A DNA stretch of 64,000 nucleotides from Hibiscus mutabilis (lineage: Eukaryota; Streptophyta; Magnoliopsida; Malvales; Malvaceae). The notes under the pieces were generated by a model. That model was not told where the DNA came from, ran no database searches, and worked only from the letters and a program-made list of their open reading frames with translations. Both the position numbers and the translations under genes were made by a program. Below, piece by piece: positions 11,666-23,400 of the stretch; position 1 is the first letter of the stretch; each line of letters opens with the position of its first letter. The stretch covers positions 83,319,909 to 83,383,908 of the forward strand of contig CM033714.1 of NCBI GenBank assembly GCA_019671005.1, read 5' to 3'.

Positions 11666-13292
11666 TATTACCCAAACTCTTCCTTCCTGCAATCTCGTTT
11701 TGGTTCACGACCGTCCTTAATTTGGCGAAGTATTTGGAGCGCACGAGGTTTGCTAGAGAAAGGCGTTCGCTGAAAGGTTGGTGATGGCCGATCAATTTCA
11801 ATATGGAATGATTGCTGGCTCCCTAGTTCTTTTCCTAAACTCGTTGAATCACAACCAATCCCCAATCTACACTGGGTTTCAGATCTTTTTCTTCCAGGAA
11901 CACACATTTGGAATTCAGATTTAATTTACAACATCTTTTCTCATCAGGAGGCGATTCAGATTCTATCTATTCCTATATCTGCTCTTCCCCAAGCTGATGG
12001 TCTGGTATGGAGTGGTGAACATTCTGGTTTATATACTGTCCGAAGCGGATACAAATTGCTAATGAACTTTTCCTAGCTTCCCAATCCAGATGCATCTTTG
12101 TTCAATAAGCTTTGGTCTATTCAATGCCCCCAGAAGGTCAAGCTACAGGTTTGGAAGATTGTTCCCACTAAACATTCTCTTTATAATCGTCGCCTCACTA
12201 ACAATCCTATCTGCCCATTTGCAAGTTAGAGAATGAAACAATAGAACATGTTATGCGTGATTGGCAGATTGCTAATTTAGTATGGTCTGAGTTGGGATTT
12301 ATTTGGCCAGTTTCTATACTATTGTATCCTTCAAGGAGTGGTTATTATGGATTTTTACTACGCTACCAGCTACTCGTAATACAGAGATTGTAATAGCTAT
12401 GTGGTCTCTTTGGTATGCAAGAAACAAAAGGCTTCATGAGGGCATCACACAAACATATAATAAGATTGTTGTATTCATTAGGTCATATTATAAAGAGCTC
12501 GAAATTCTCTTACCTCAATTTCAGTTGAACCATGCTTTCCTTTCAATTCGTTGGCAAGCTCCTGCTTCTTCACTCTGCAAAGCGAATTTTGATACCAGTT
12601 TTTCCATGGCTACTAATACATCCTGGTCTGGAGTGGTGATTAGAAATTCATCGGGCGAAGTAATGGGAGCAAGCAGACGAGTTACTCACCATGTTGCCAC
12701 GGCCTTTGCTGCGGAAGCAATTGCAGCTCTTCACGCGACTTTACTTTGTGGGTTTCCGGTCCGTAATCATTGAAGGGGATTCCTTAACAACTATTAAGAA
12801 GTTGCAATCACCAGGCCCTGATTTATCAGAAATTAGTGCTATTATACATGAAACCAAGGAAAGGGCGAAACTTTTTAGCAATTGTTCATTTCGACATACC
12901 CCTCGGTCGACGAATCAGGTGGCCCATCTGATAGCTAGAGATTCATCGCTTGATTCCGGCGATCGTTTTTGAGTAGAGGAGCTTCCACCTTCTGCGATGC
13001 ATGCGGCGGAATTTGATCGGAGTTTTATCATCTGACTCTCTTTCTTTCTCACTCCAGGAACTCATCCGGCACCATTTGATCTATCTTCTTGGATCAGCTT
13101 TTCCTCTTGATCAAGGATTGTTTTCATCTTCAGCGTTGTCTGTCCATGAGGATCTGCTTCACTGGCTTCTTCACTTTGTGTGTTCTTTATGCACGTGGCT
13201 TGTTTTTGTGTTCTTTCTTTTCCTTGTCTTGTTCCAAACTTTTCCCAGTTTGTTTTGCTCTTTAATAAACGAAGCCAGTTTTCAGTCAAAAA
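11666..13292 (+). mobile_element. 5'-truncated LINE inserted in the beta-glucosidase last exon
   Basis: A 1,627-bp insertion on the plus strand, ending in a short poly(A) tract (about 13288-13295) after a TTTAATAAA signal at 13260. The perfect 20-bp repeats at both ends (11646-11665, 13293-13312) fix its limits. It keeps only the 3' part of a plant L1-type LINE: the region around 12001-12060 reads as the zf-RVT domain (GLVWSGEHSGLYTVRSGYKLL) and 12303-12972 as the RNase H-like RVT_3 domain (FDTSFS..., AEAIAALHA, IEGDSLTTIKKLQ, RHTPRSTNQVAHLIA). A frameshift lies near 12760 inside the RNase H domain. Sequence 12975-13287 is 3' untranslated. It is a different subfamily from the LINE at 18312-25068, judging by the RNase H sequence. 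Confidence 0.9.
12303..12972 (+). pseudogene. LINE RNase H-like (RVT_3) domain, frameshifted
   Basis: Two overlapping frames (12303-12773 and 12691-12972) give one RVT_3 domain. The acidic residues expected for RNase H are visible (NFDTS, AEAIAA, EGDSL). A single frame change near 12760, between LLCGF and RSVIIEGD, breaks it. It belongs to the truncated LINE in the beta-glucosidase exon. Confidence 0.8.
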
Positions 13293-16279
13293 AAAGTAGC
13301 CCCTAACATCTGCTCCTTTCCTACAGGACATTCAATGGCAGACACAAACTGATATCAGTTAACAGGCAAGACACATAAGCAGTTAATGTAATAGATCCTG
13401 GTTGGTTTGTTTGTTCCTCATTTGCTTCTTTTTTTTCACCTGATTGCAGTTGACAGAGAATCCAAGTATCCAGCCATGTACTCGGCTCGTTTGGTGTCTT
13501 GTAAGGAATTTTCAATGGTGGAATTTGGTTTGGTCACCTCACCATACCTAAACATCAGACATGATGAATGTATGAGTGTCCAAAAAAGGGGTATTAAAAT
13601 TGAACTTTAAAGTGACATTTTTGTGTCATCATACCATTCTCTGTAATGATCATTGGGATGTTGTTGAATCTCTTTTTTAGATAGGTTATGATCTTCTCTA
13701 TTCCTCTAGGGTAAACATATAGCCAGTCGACATCAGTCTGCATAGCAAAAAGATTTAGCTTATGGGATCAAGTTGTTAAGCGTGTATGTTACAACCGACC
13801 AACCGGAACTCTCTGTTCCCTATGCTGCATCGGCCGGTCGTGATGTTTCAACAAGCAAAAGAATAAGGTAACATACAGGTTCTCCTATAGGGATGCCGTT
13901 TTTCTGTGAACTTTGGCCCCACAGCCCTTCAGTCCTTGAGGTTCCTGTTCCTGGTTCTCACATACGGAGAACATACAGTCATGAACGTAATAGCTAGAAT
14001 AATGGTTAATTCCGATGAAATCCACTCCTTGCTTCAGCATTTCCTTGCCGGTTCTCGAAAATTCTGGTAAAATAGACCCTAATATGCTTTGCATTTCAGG
14101 AGGATATCTTCCAAAAACAACTGGGTCTAAGAACCAATTAATGGTGAATGATTGAGCTCTTTGTGCTGCTAGCTTGTCAGCTATGGAGTTGCCGATGGGT
14201 TCAAACCATGCCCCATTGACAACAATTCCAATGCTGCCACCTTGCGTGGCCTAAAACGATTCACCATTTAAGAAAAAAAAATGTAAGTCTACATTTAAGC
14301 AAATGGTGCTTTTAGAGTATTTCAGTGCCATTGATATACCTGGTATTTGGATCTGTAAATATTCACAGCTGCTGAATGGGATAAGATAATGTTGTGAGCT
14401 GCTATGAAAGGCTCCTTCTCCGAATCACCATCGGTACAATTCCCGAACGGAAAAGAGCATCGCGATGGTGGGAACGTCCCTATTCGATACCTGAACTTGA
14501 CCTGGAAATTGGGTTCATTGAAAGTGACCCAGTACTTCACCCTGTCTCCAAATGACTTGAAACATGTCTGCAAAATATGCAAAATCCAGTCTGCAAAAAT
14601 GAAAGGAAAGCAAAAACCATTACTGAGCATAAACTACCATTTCATTTGAAAAAACAGAAAACAGAGATGATTTATTGTGATTCAGGACTCAGCCAACTTG
14701 CATATCTGTCCTCAATCTCTTGGGGAAGATCCATATGAGTCAAAGTTACAAATGGTTGAATCCCTGCAGAAAATGGCCAAAACTGCAATTATTTATGCAA
14801 TGTTTTGAAGAAAAAACCATTCAAGAAATGCAAATATATGCAAGTAAACCTTTAAGTAGGAGAGCATCGATTAGCTTGTTGTAGAAACCGATGCCTGCTA
14901 ATTGACATTGCCAAATCTTCCCTCTGACATGGAATTGGAGAGCATTATTAGATTTCAAAATATTTGATTAACTCCTGGTAATAAAAACATCAATGGTGTG
15001 TTTCAAAGGGCTTACTGGGTAAAATTCTTGCCCAGGAAATAGAAAAACGATAGCTGTTGAGTCCAAGTGATGCCATTAGATCAACGTCTTCCTATATATC
15101 AAATGAACAATGCTTGAATTGCATATTTAGTTCTTGTACTCCAATTTGATCAATTTTCGTCTATGTAATTTTCAAAATTTGAAATTTCGGTCCTACCCAA
15201 ATAGTAACCACAACCATTAAACTTGTTCAGTTAAATTCTGCTATTGTTCGAGTACCATGCTATGCGTAAGTCATAAATTTTATGTTTTCTAATTTGGTCA
15301 TATCTAACCATTGTAATTTACTTATATTTTCCATGTACCATTTAAGTTAGGACTTACGACAGAAATTTCAAAGTTCGAAAAGTACAAAATTAAAATTAAT
15401 TAAATTAAAACACAAAAGCTAAACCCTTAATTTATGCATATTGCAGGGACTGATAACAGAATTAATTTTTTTTTTTTAAATCTAAAGAGAAGGTCCAGGC
15501 TACTCTAGAAAGCAAAGCAAACATATTGCACATTGGCGGTGAACCAGAAGTGCACCCATGAAAAATATAAAATTATATTTACTTTTTTAATAATATTTAA
15601 AATTACTTATTAATCTATTGATGATTTATCTCAATATAATTTAATGTATAAAATACAAGGTAAGCTTACCAAGTAGCGATGATAATGATCCAACGCTATG
15701 TCTCCATTGCTTCCATCAATGATTTTTCCTGTAATGTATTCTCTCTTTCGTTAAATACGGAAAAGAATCGAGTACAAAGGTAGTATTCAATTTTAAATTT
15801 GATTAAACTCGCGCACATTTCTAAATAAATTGTTCGATTCGGACCAGTTAAGTGGTCGTATCCTAAGATATATAAGACATTTTTATAGGCATATGGTGCC
15901 ATACTGCACTTTAGAACTGCATATGTATTTAATCACCTGGTTTATGGGTATAAACATCCCAGTTGTTCAATCCTTTGCCATCACTCAAGTAACCACCTTC
16001 ATACTGCCAGAAATAGAAAAAAAATCATATAAAACTACATACATATATATATATTCAGTAGAATAAAGGTATTGAAAGAATGGTGGCAGAGCAAACCTGG
16101 TAAGCAGCAGAGGCTGCCCCGAAGAGAAAATTTGGAGGAAACGGAGCTGGGTTATCACCGAAGCTTTGTTTCAGCGGTAGCAGCTCCGACGAAATTGGAA
16201 GCGGCAATACCACGAACACATGGAAGACAAAGGAAGCAATGCAAAGCATAGAAATCTCCATGGCTATGTAATTTTCCAT

Positions 16280-17007
16280 TTGCCAATGCTTCAGCTATCA
16301 CCAAATGCCAATACATATATACTGTATATATAGAGTAATTATTGTAGAAATATCATCAGGTAAGATAGGATTTGGATGAAATGATCGGTGTAGGGCAGTT
16401 GTTTGCATGTCAAACTTGACCGTTGACAATATATAGATGTATATATGTATAATATTGGAGTTCTCTGTAAACCTCCATTTGGTATATTTTTCCAGGATTT
16501 GACCAAAGACAGAAAACCCATATTGAAGTCTGATTCAAAAAAAAAGGATAAATGTGTTTATTGTGAAATTATGGATTCGGCCCCTCTACTGCGCTCACAT
16601 TTGGTATAATTGGATCCTTCTACTTTTATAGTATCATTAGTTAGTCCAAATATTTGATAACATCAACTGTTATGTTTAAAATTACTATGTGGATTTTGAG
16701 GTATGTTTACGAGCCACACGTTGAGAAGGTGCTATCCAGTCTTATCCTTTTCTCAATCCAGCAAATGAAAAGGGGGCCATTGAAAAGGATTGAAACAGAA
16801 ATAATGGGAGACATCTTTTCAAAAAGGGAGATTTCTAAAGAACCATTTTTAAAGGTTTTTGTTAATGTAAGGATTATGAACGAATGTCGTAAAGTTTTAT
16901 TTAGGGTATGTATATTTCACAATTAAGTAATTGAATTAGATTTTTTAGTTTAAATTCGTATTTAAATTTGATTTCTCAGTTTAAATTAGTACCTATGTTT
17001 TTAGTAT
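16280..17007. other. Upstream region of beta-glucosidase copy 1
   Basis: A TATA-like run (ctatatatacagtatatat) lies at about 16313-16335, 35-55 bp upstream of the copy 1 ATG on the minus strand. The rest shows no gene or element. Confidence 0.4.
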
Positions 17008-18175
17008 GGGTAAAATATTTAAATCATTACTCAATTTTACTCTCTGACTTATTTTAGTCTCTGAACTTTTAAAACGGTCAATTTACTCACTGAACTTTTA
17101 ACGTGAATTATTTTATTATTATTTAATTATAACATGATAAATTTATTAATATTCAATTATAAATATAATTTAAAATAAAAAATATCCATTTTTTCAACCA
17201 TCATCTTCTCTCACTCTTCACCTTCACAAACAACCCTAAATCCTCCCCTCTCAACCCCTCATCGGCACCTCCAACTTCTCATCCAAAACTTCACTATATT
17301 TTTTTATGGTTCCGGCACCGATCCACTTACCACCACCGACTACCACGCCGATTGCCATTGTCGGTCATTAGATCTCTTAGTCTTCATATCACCTTATTTC
17401 GATCCCATAAGTTTGAATCCAACTTCTATTTCATTTCAATCGAACAAATATTCATAATTTCATGCTACTTCGAAAGAGGTTTAGGAAACATGATAATTTG
17501 GGTATTTAGATTTTAATTTTTGTTGCAGTGGAACTGGAGATTAAGGCGATGTTACTTTGAGAGAGGTTTAGAAAACATGGTAATTGGGTTCATAAAGTGA
17601 AGCAAATCATACCTTGTAATAAAAAGGCTGACGCTGCCACCATCACCACCACATCTAAAATTTTCGATCGTGAGTTCGATGAAGGCGAAGACGTTCTTTG
17701 TCTCTCAATGAATCAAAGAAATAAAGAGATGATTCAATTCAAGACACAAAAATAAAGAAATTTGGTTGTTTGGTCGAGCAATTGTACTTGACAAGAACCC
17801 CTAATTTCTATTGATGTCTCTTCATTAACCAAAACTGCTAAATTTTCCAAACCTTCATTAGCCCTAAAGCTTCATTAAGAAAATTAGGAGTCAGATGAAT
17901 ATGAAGGTGATGGCAGGGTAGGTGGTCGTCTGGTTGGATTGAGAGTTGGGATTTAAAAATGTCTGTGAAAGTGGAGGGTGGGGAGAACGAGGGTTAAAAT
18001 ATGTATAATTAAGTATTTATAAATAATCCACGTTATAACGGTGTTAAACATTTAATGAAAGAATGATGAAAAAATACAATATTAAAAGTTCAATAAGTAA
18101 ATTGATCCTTTTAAAAGTTTAGTGACTAAAATAAGTCAGAGAGTAAAGTTGAGTGATAATTTAAATATTTTACCC
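17008..18175. mobile_element. Non-autonomous element with about 95-bp inverted repeats
   Basis: The left end GGGTAAAATATTTAAATCATTACTC... and the right end read on the other strand (GGGTAAAATATTTAAATTATCACTC...) match over about 95 bp, including 'ctctgacttattttagtc'. The interior holds two GC-richer parts (17210-17370 and 17620-17700, with many CCACC and CGCC words) but no recognisable protein. The TIR length and GC-rich filling resemble Mutator-like non-autonomous elements. No convincing 9-bp target duplication was found, so the class is inferred only. Confidence 0.65.
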
Positions 18176-18294
18176 TATTTGAGCTTAGGCTTTTATATAC
18201 TAAAGTTTATCTGACCTGAATGTGAGAAAGCATACATCGGTGCCGGATATGTGATGAACGAAGATGATTCGTGTGAGAAGAAGATACGATGGTT

Positions 18295-18311
18295 AGAAAT
18301 ATTAAGAAAAA
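18295..18311. repeat. Target-site duplication of LINE copy 2 (left)
   Basis: agaaatattaagaaaaa here matches agaaatatttagaaaaa at 25069-25085 in 16 of 17 positions. It lies directly before the LINE 5' end and directly after its A-rich tail. Confidence 0.8.
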
Positions 18312-18321
18312 TCATGATAAC

Positions 18322-20476
18322 ATGTCTGCTCCGAAAACATCGGATCTTTCTTCTGAAAACCCTAGCGTTGACTTCGATAACCAAACCCTACGGCCGACGG
18401 CCGGAGGTGCGGTTGGGAGACCACCAGATGGAAACCAATCTGCCTCGGTGATGGTGATTGAGACACCGATTTCTGGTAACCAGAAAGAGGACATGAATAT
18501 ATCTGTGGCACCGAAATCAGCTTTGGTAGAGAATTATGGAACTAGGGTTGGTGATTATGGAACGAAGAGCGTTAAGGAAGCTATGGATCAAGGCGCTGAG
18601 GTGGCTAATATGGATTGTGTGGGGATGGATGTTTCGACAGGGACTTTTACAACGGCAGATAGTTCGGTTATGGAGATTGGGTCGACAGCACTGGCTGTAA
18701 CTACACTTGCTGCGTGTCCACCGAAAATATCATTTCGTGATATGGTACTGGGTGTGGCTACTGTTAAGACGGTGGATCAACCGATCCCTGAATTAGATGT
18801 AGAGATTCGGCCGGAAGATGTAAAGATGCGAACAGTGGATGTTACCCCCACCATTGATTTTTCTGAAAGGTTACATGCTTTAATCGACTCCAAATTATCG
18901 AATTCTGTGGTTGTTCATTTGTTGGGACGATCAATTGGATATGCGGCTCTCCTGGCAAGGATCAAGACTTTGTGGAATCCAAGTGGGGAAATTGCGTTGA
19001 TAGACATGGATAATGATTATTTCTTGGTCCGTTTTGCTAATGCGGAAGACTGTTCGAAAGTGTTGACTGGCGGACCATGGTTGATCTATGGTTGTTATCT
19101 GACAGTCAACCTTGGAGTCGAACTTTTTCCACATCAGCTGATCATCCTGATAAGATTGTGGTATGGGTGAGACTTCCCGAATTGCCGTATCGCTATTACA
19201 CAAAAAGCATGTTTAAATATATTACTGGAATCGTAGGGGAGATTGTTCGAATCGATTATAATACTGCGAAAGGGAAACGTGGCCGCTTTCCTAGGTTGGC
19301 AATTGTGGTTGATCTCAATAAACCATTGGCTCCGAGCATTATTATCGATGGGTTTCGGCAACGAATAAAGTACGAGGGGCTCCCGACGATATGCTATTCT
19401 TGCGGTAAGTATGGTCACACAATGGAAAACTGCAAACCGATAAATGAAGGAAGTGGTGCAAGTGAACGGGAGATTATTGATATGACCATTACTGAACCGG
19501 AAGAGAAATTTGGACCTTGGATGCAGGTTGTCAATAGGCGATATTGTAGAGCTGGGAATATTCGAGATGGGGGTCGAATGGGTAATGATGATAGACCCGG
19601 TCGAAATGTGCTCACAGGAAGATATGACTTACTAAGAACTAATGAAGGCGAGAATGAGGCGAGGGCTGTATCTGAGACTCATTTAGACGTGCTCTTTGAT
19701 CCGGCCAACGGTGGGAGTTCGTCTTCTGCTTTAAGAAAGTTGGAAGACCAAGAGCAGAATGCAACAGTAGGAAACAAGGTACGGTGAATTTTCCTCCATC
19801 TGCAGGATCAGTGTTGATCGGACGCCGGGAAGGGAAAGAACACCTTGTTATATCCGAGAGCCCTAATAGGGCAGTGAGTAACAAGGGTAATTTGAGGAAT
19901 GAAACTAGCACTGCATTGTCTGGACATACAAGAAATACAAGTTCTGGGCACGAGATGGTTAAGGAGGGAGCAAGAGTTCCCAAACAAACTAATCCAAAAA
20001 TGGTTATTGAGGTGGCTTCGAAAGATGTTGTAATCTCAGTTCCAAGCACGTTGAATCCGATGAATCATACGGTAGTTAAGGTGGTGCCTAAAGAGGCGAG
20101 TTCGACGGGGATGGAGGTGAGTCCGGCTCGTTTAGGGGATGGTTCTGGGGCTGGTGCATCTTCTTCGGAACGAAGATTGTCGAAAATCAAGAATGTGGCG
20201 CGCAAGAGTCCTTATCCGCAGCGAAAGAAGGCGATTGATAAACAAGAGAACCGGAACCCTAATAATAATGGCTCGGTGGATGTGGGGGAATGGATCACTA
20301 AAATAAAGATTTGGTTGTCCATGGAGAGGGAAGGGCTGCAAATCTTTTGCCTCCAGCGGCTCCAAAGAAGACAGAAACCAAAATGGTATAGTGGCATAAT
20401 AACACTGTATTTGATGGTAATGGGATTTAAGTTGTATGGTAACTCTTCCCCTCTTTGTTTTTTATGTTATGTTTAA
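18322..20476 (+). pseudogene. LINE ORF1 (DUF4283 and zinc knuckle), frameshifted
   Basis: The likely start is ATG 18322 (MSAPKTSDL), because the in-frame ATG at 18289 lies in the target duplication. Residues encoded at about 18850-19120 form the DUF4283 RNA-binding-like domain (FSERLHALIDSKL ... YFLVRF ... GGPWLIYG). Around 19390-19440 is a CCHC knuckle, CYSCGKYGHTMENC. These are the usual ORF1 parts of plant L1 LINEs, which coat the RNA. A missing base near 19105 shifts the frame just after GPWLIYGCYLTV, and another shift lies near 19785. Confidence 0.85.
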
Positions 20477-23400
20477 TGTTCTTTTTTGGAATGTTCAGGG
20501 AGCTTTAGTCCCTGAATTTAACTGTTATTTGAGACTTATTGTAAGGTCACAGGACCACGACATTGTTGCCTTGATGGAAACTAAAATAAGCGGAAGGAAA
20601 GCTGATAACTTTATCTCCAGGCATAGCTTTCAATCGTCGTATCGGGTTGAAGCTCTTGGTTTCTCTGGGGGTATCTGGCTTATGTGGAAAGATAGTGTTA
20701 AGTTGGACAACATTGCGATTTCTACTCAGTTTATTCATTCGATTTGTGAGGATCGTCATTCTGGGAAACGCTGCTTTTTGTCTGTGGTATATGTCACGGG
20801 GCCATTTATATCCCAAGACCACCGTATTTATATCCCAAAAGACATGTCTGATAGGATGTGCAACACCACCGTATTTATATCCCAAGACCTCCCTTTTCCT
20901 TTCCGATGTGGGATTAATGATCTCGCCTCTTCTCAGGCGTGATATTCTCCCCCACTCAACCTTTCCGCTCTCGTGATGGGCCACCTTGTCACAGTTGTCC
21001 ACCCTGCCTACCCCACTCATGGGCGCTCGGCGTAAAATCGGGCAGTCAAAGAATAACTCTGATACCACTTGTCACAGGGCCATTACCCTCTTCCCAAAAG
21101 ACATGTCTGATAGGATGTGCAGCACCACCGTATTTATATCCCAAGACCTCCCTTTTCCTTTCCGATGTGGGATTAATGACCCTGCCTCTTCTCAGGCGTG
21201 ACATATATGCTAGCCCAACTGCCCGGGTGCATAATTCCTTATGGCCTCAGCAGCTAGCGCTGAACCAAACAACTAATGTTCCTTGGATTTTGGGGGGAGA
21301 CTTCAACGCCATTTATTGTGTGGAGGATCGTATGGGCGGCTCTCGACTATGAGATGGTATATGTCGCAAGTTCGGGGATTTTCTGAATATTGCTGATCTA
21401 CATGACTTAGATTTCCAGGGTCCCCGGTTCACTTAGAGGAGAGGTAATTTACATCAAAGACTCGATCGATGTGTGGGGAACGAGGCATGGTTTGATGCTT
21501 GGCCATATTCACATTTGGCACGTATTGGTTCAGACCATCGTTCCAATTCTCTTGTTGGGAACATTATTGGGTAATCGGAGTCCTCCTGCACCGTTTAAGT
21601 ACCTTGCAGCTTGGCAAGATGACCCACGTTTCGTTGATTTGTTGAAGAATACATGGGTGCCAGAAGACCATATTACAGTGAATTTGAAAAAGTTTACTGA
21701 TGCGGCAATTACCTGGAATTGTGAGACTTTTGGCAGTATTGGAAGACGGAAAGCGAGACTTATGGCGCGCATTCAAGGCATAGAAAATTTTTTGAGTTCT
21801 CTAGTAACGACCATTTCTACGATCTCGAACGAAAGCTTAAAGATGAGTTTGATAGTGTTCTTACACAAGAATAGGCCTTATGGTTCCAGCGATCACGTTG
21901 CCAATGGATAATAGATGGAGACCGTAATACCCGTTACTATCATCGCGCTACTAAGGCCCATAAGCGTAGGCGAAATATTTCTATGATTAAGCTGGCGAAT
22001 GGAAGATGGTGTGATGACCCTGTTTTGATAAATAATGAAGCTGTGGCGTTTTTCCATTCTTTGTTTCAAACATCAAATGGCAACCTATGAGGAGGTGCGC
22101 AGAGTTATTTTTGATATGGATCCTTTAAAAGCACCGGGTTTCGATGGTATACATGCCATGTTTTATCAACATAATTGGGAGGTGGTCGGGCATAGTGTGA
22201 CCGTATATGTGAAGGAATGTTTCAATGGTCAACATATTCGGGTGGAAGATAATCGGGCAATACTGGTTCTTATCCCCAAAGTTTCGTCGCCTACGTCTTT
22301 CTTACAATTTCGACCTATCAGCTTGTGTCCGATGATATATAAGTCATTGACAAAGGTAATTGTCAATAGATTAAAGCCGTTACTCCCGAGGTTGGTTTCG
22401 CAGTCACAGATGAGCTTTGTTCCTGGTAGGAATATCATGGATAATGTGATTCTGGCCCAGGAAGTAATCCACTCTATGCACAGGAAAAATGGTCAGAAGG
22501 GTTGGATGGCTTTGATGATAGATCTTGAGAAAACGTACGACCGCTTGGAATGGAGTTTCATTGCAGATACTTTAGGGGATATTGGATTGCCAACTAGTCT
22601 CGTTAATCTGATCATGAGTTGCACCACTTCGGTTTCTACTCAAATTGCGTGGAATGGGGAATTGACGGAGAGTTTTCAACCGACACGGGGAATTCGATAA
22701 GGCGATCCCATGTCGCCCTATATTTTCGTTATGAAACGTTTTTCGTAAATGATTAATGTGGAAATCGCTCAAGGGAGTTGGTTTGAGATCTGTTTGAGTC
22801 GAAATGGCCCGGGTATTTCTCACATTTTTTTTCGCATACGATATTGTTTTGTTTGCGGAGGTGACGGTCCGGCAGATGCAAGTCATTAATCAGGTCCTTG
22901 ATTATTTCTGCGCATCTTCTGGACATAAGGTAAGTGCTTCTAAGACCAATATTTTTTCTCTAAAAGTACCTCATTCGATGTCAGATCAGATATTGTGAAT
23001 GGCTTTGGTTTTTCGAAAGTTTAGGATTTAGGGAAGTATCTCGGTATACCTCTTTTGCATAACCGGGTTACTAACGCCACTTATGGGTACTTGGTGGATG
23101 AAATTCATGCCTATTTTGCATTGAGGCCGGCTAAATCTCTGGCTTTTGCTGGTCGTATCACCTTGGCACGCTCCGTTTTGCAAGCTATTCCAAGTTATAC
23201 AATGCAAACAACTTGGCTCCCTAAAAGAGTTTGTATGGAAATTGAGAAGCTCATTCGGAGTTTTATTTGGGGAAGCTCAGTGGATCACAAGGGTATTAGT
23301 CTTGTGCGTTGGACAGAGGTACAAAATCCAATTAATGAAGGTGGGCTCGGTCTTCGCAATATGAAGCGTTTTAACCAAGTTTTTCTCATGAAAATTGGCT

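Larger units (their letters stand above)
11481..16279 (-). pseudogene. GH1 beta-glucosidase copy 1 (BGLU45/46-like), broken
   Basis: Exons on the minus strand (approximate): 16279-16097, 16003-15937, 15728-15670, 15091-15016, 14923-14850, 14763-14676, 14590-14340, 14250-13877, 13737-13635, 13547-13440, then 13320-13293 joined across a LINE to 11665-11481. Exon 1 encodes a signal peptide. Seen in order are FLFGAASAAYQ, GLNNWDVYTHKPG, SYRFSISWARILP, TFNEPN (acid/base Glu), IGINHYSSYY, ITENG (nucleophile) and the terminal YFAWSLLDNFEWEYGFTRRFGLHHVD. The family hydrolyses glucosides; BGLU45/46 act on monolignol glucosides. Damage: exon 5 is 1 bp shorter than in copy 2, giving an in-frame TAG; the exon 6 donor reads AT instead of GT; exon 7 is 2 bp shorter; exon 8/9 is shifted near 13935; a LINE splits the last exon. 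Copy 2's intron between exons 8 and 9 is absent here. Confidence 0.9.

Noticed and set aside
13001..13306. A 101-codon frame with hydrophobic residues, possible small membrane protein
   Set aside because: It lies in the 3' untranslated part of the truncated LINE and runs to its poly(A); T-rich DNA gives hydrophobic codons by chance.
20547..21068. Minus-strand frame of 173 codons across the LINE and TRIM
   Set aside because: It crosses the TRIM boundary and reads antisense to the LINE endonuclease; a chance opening.
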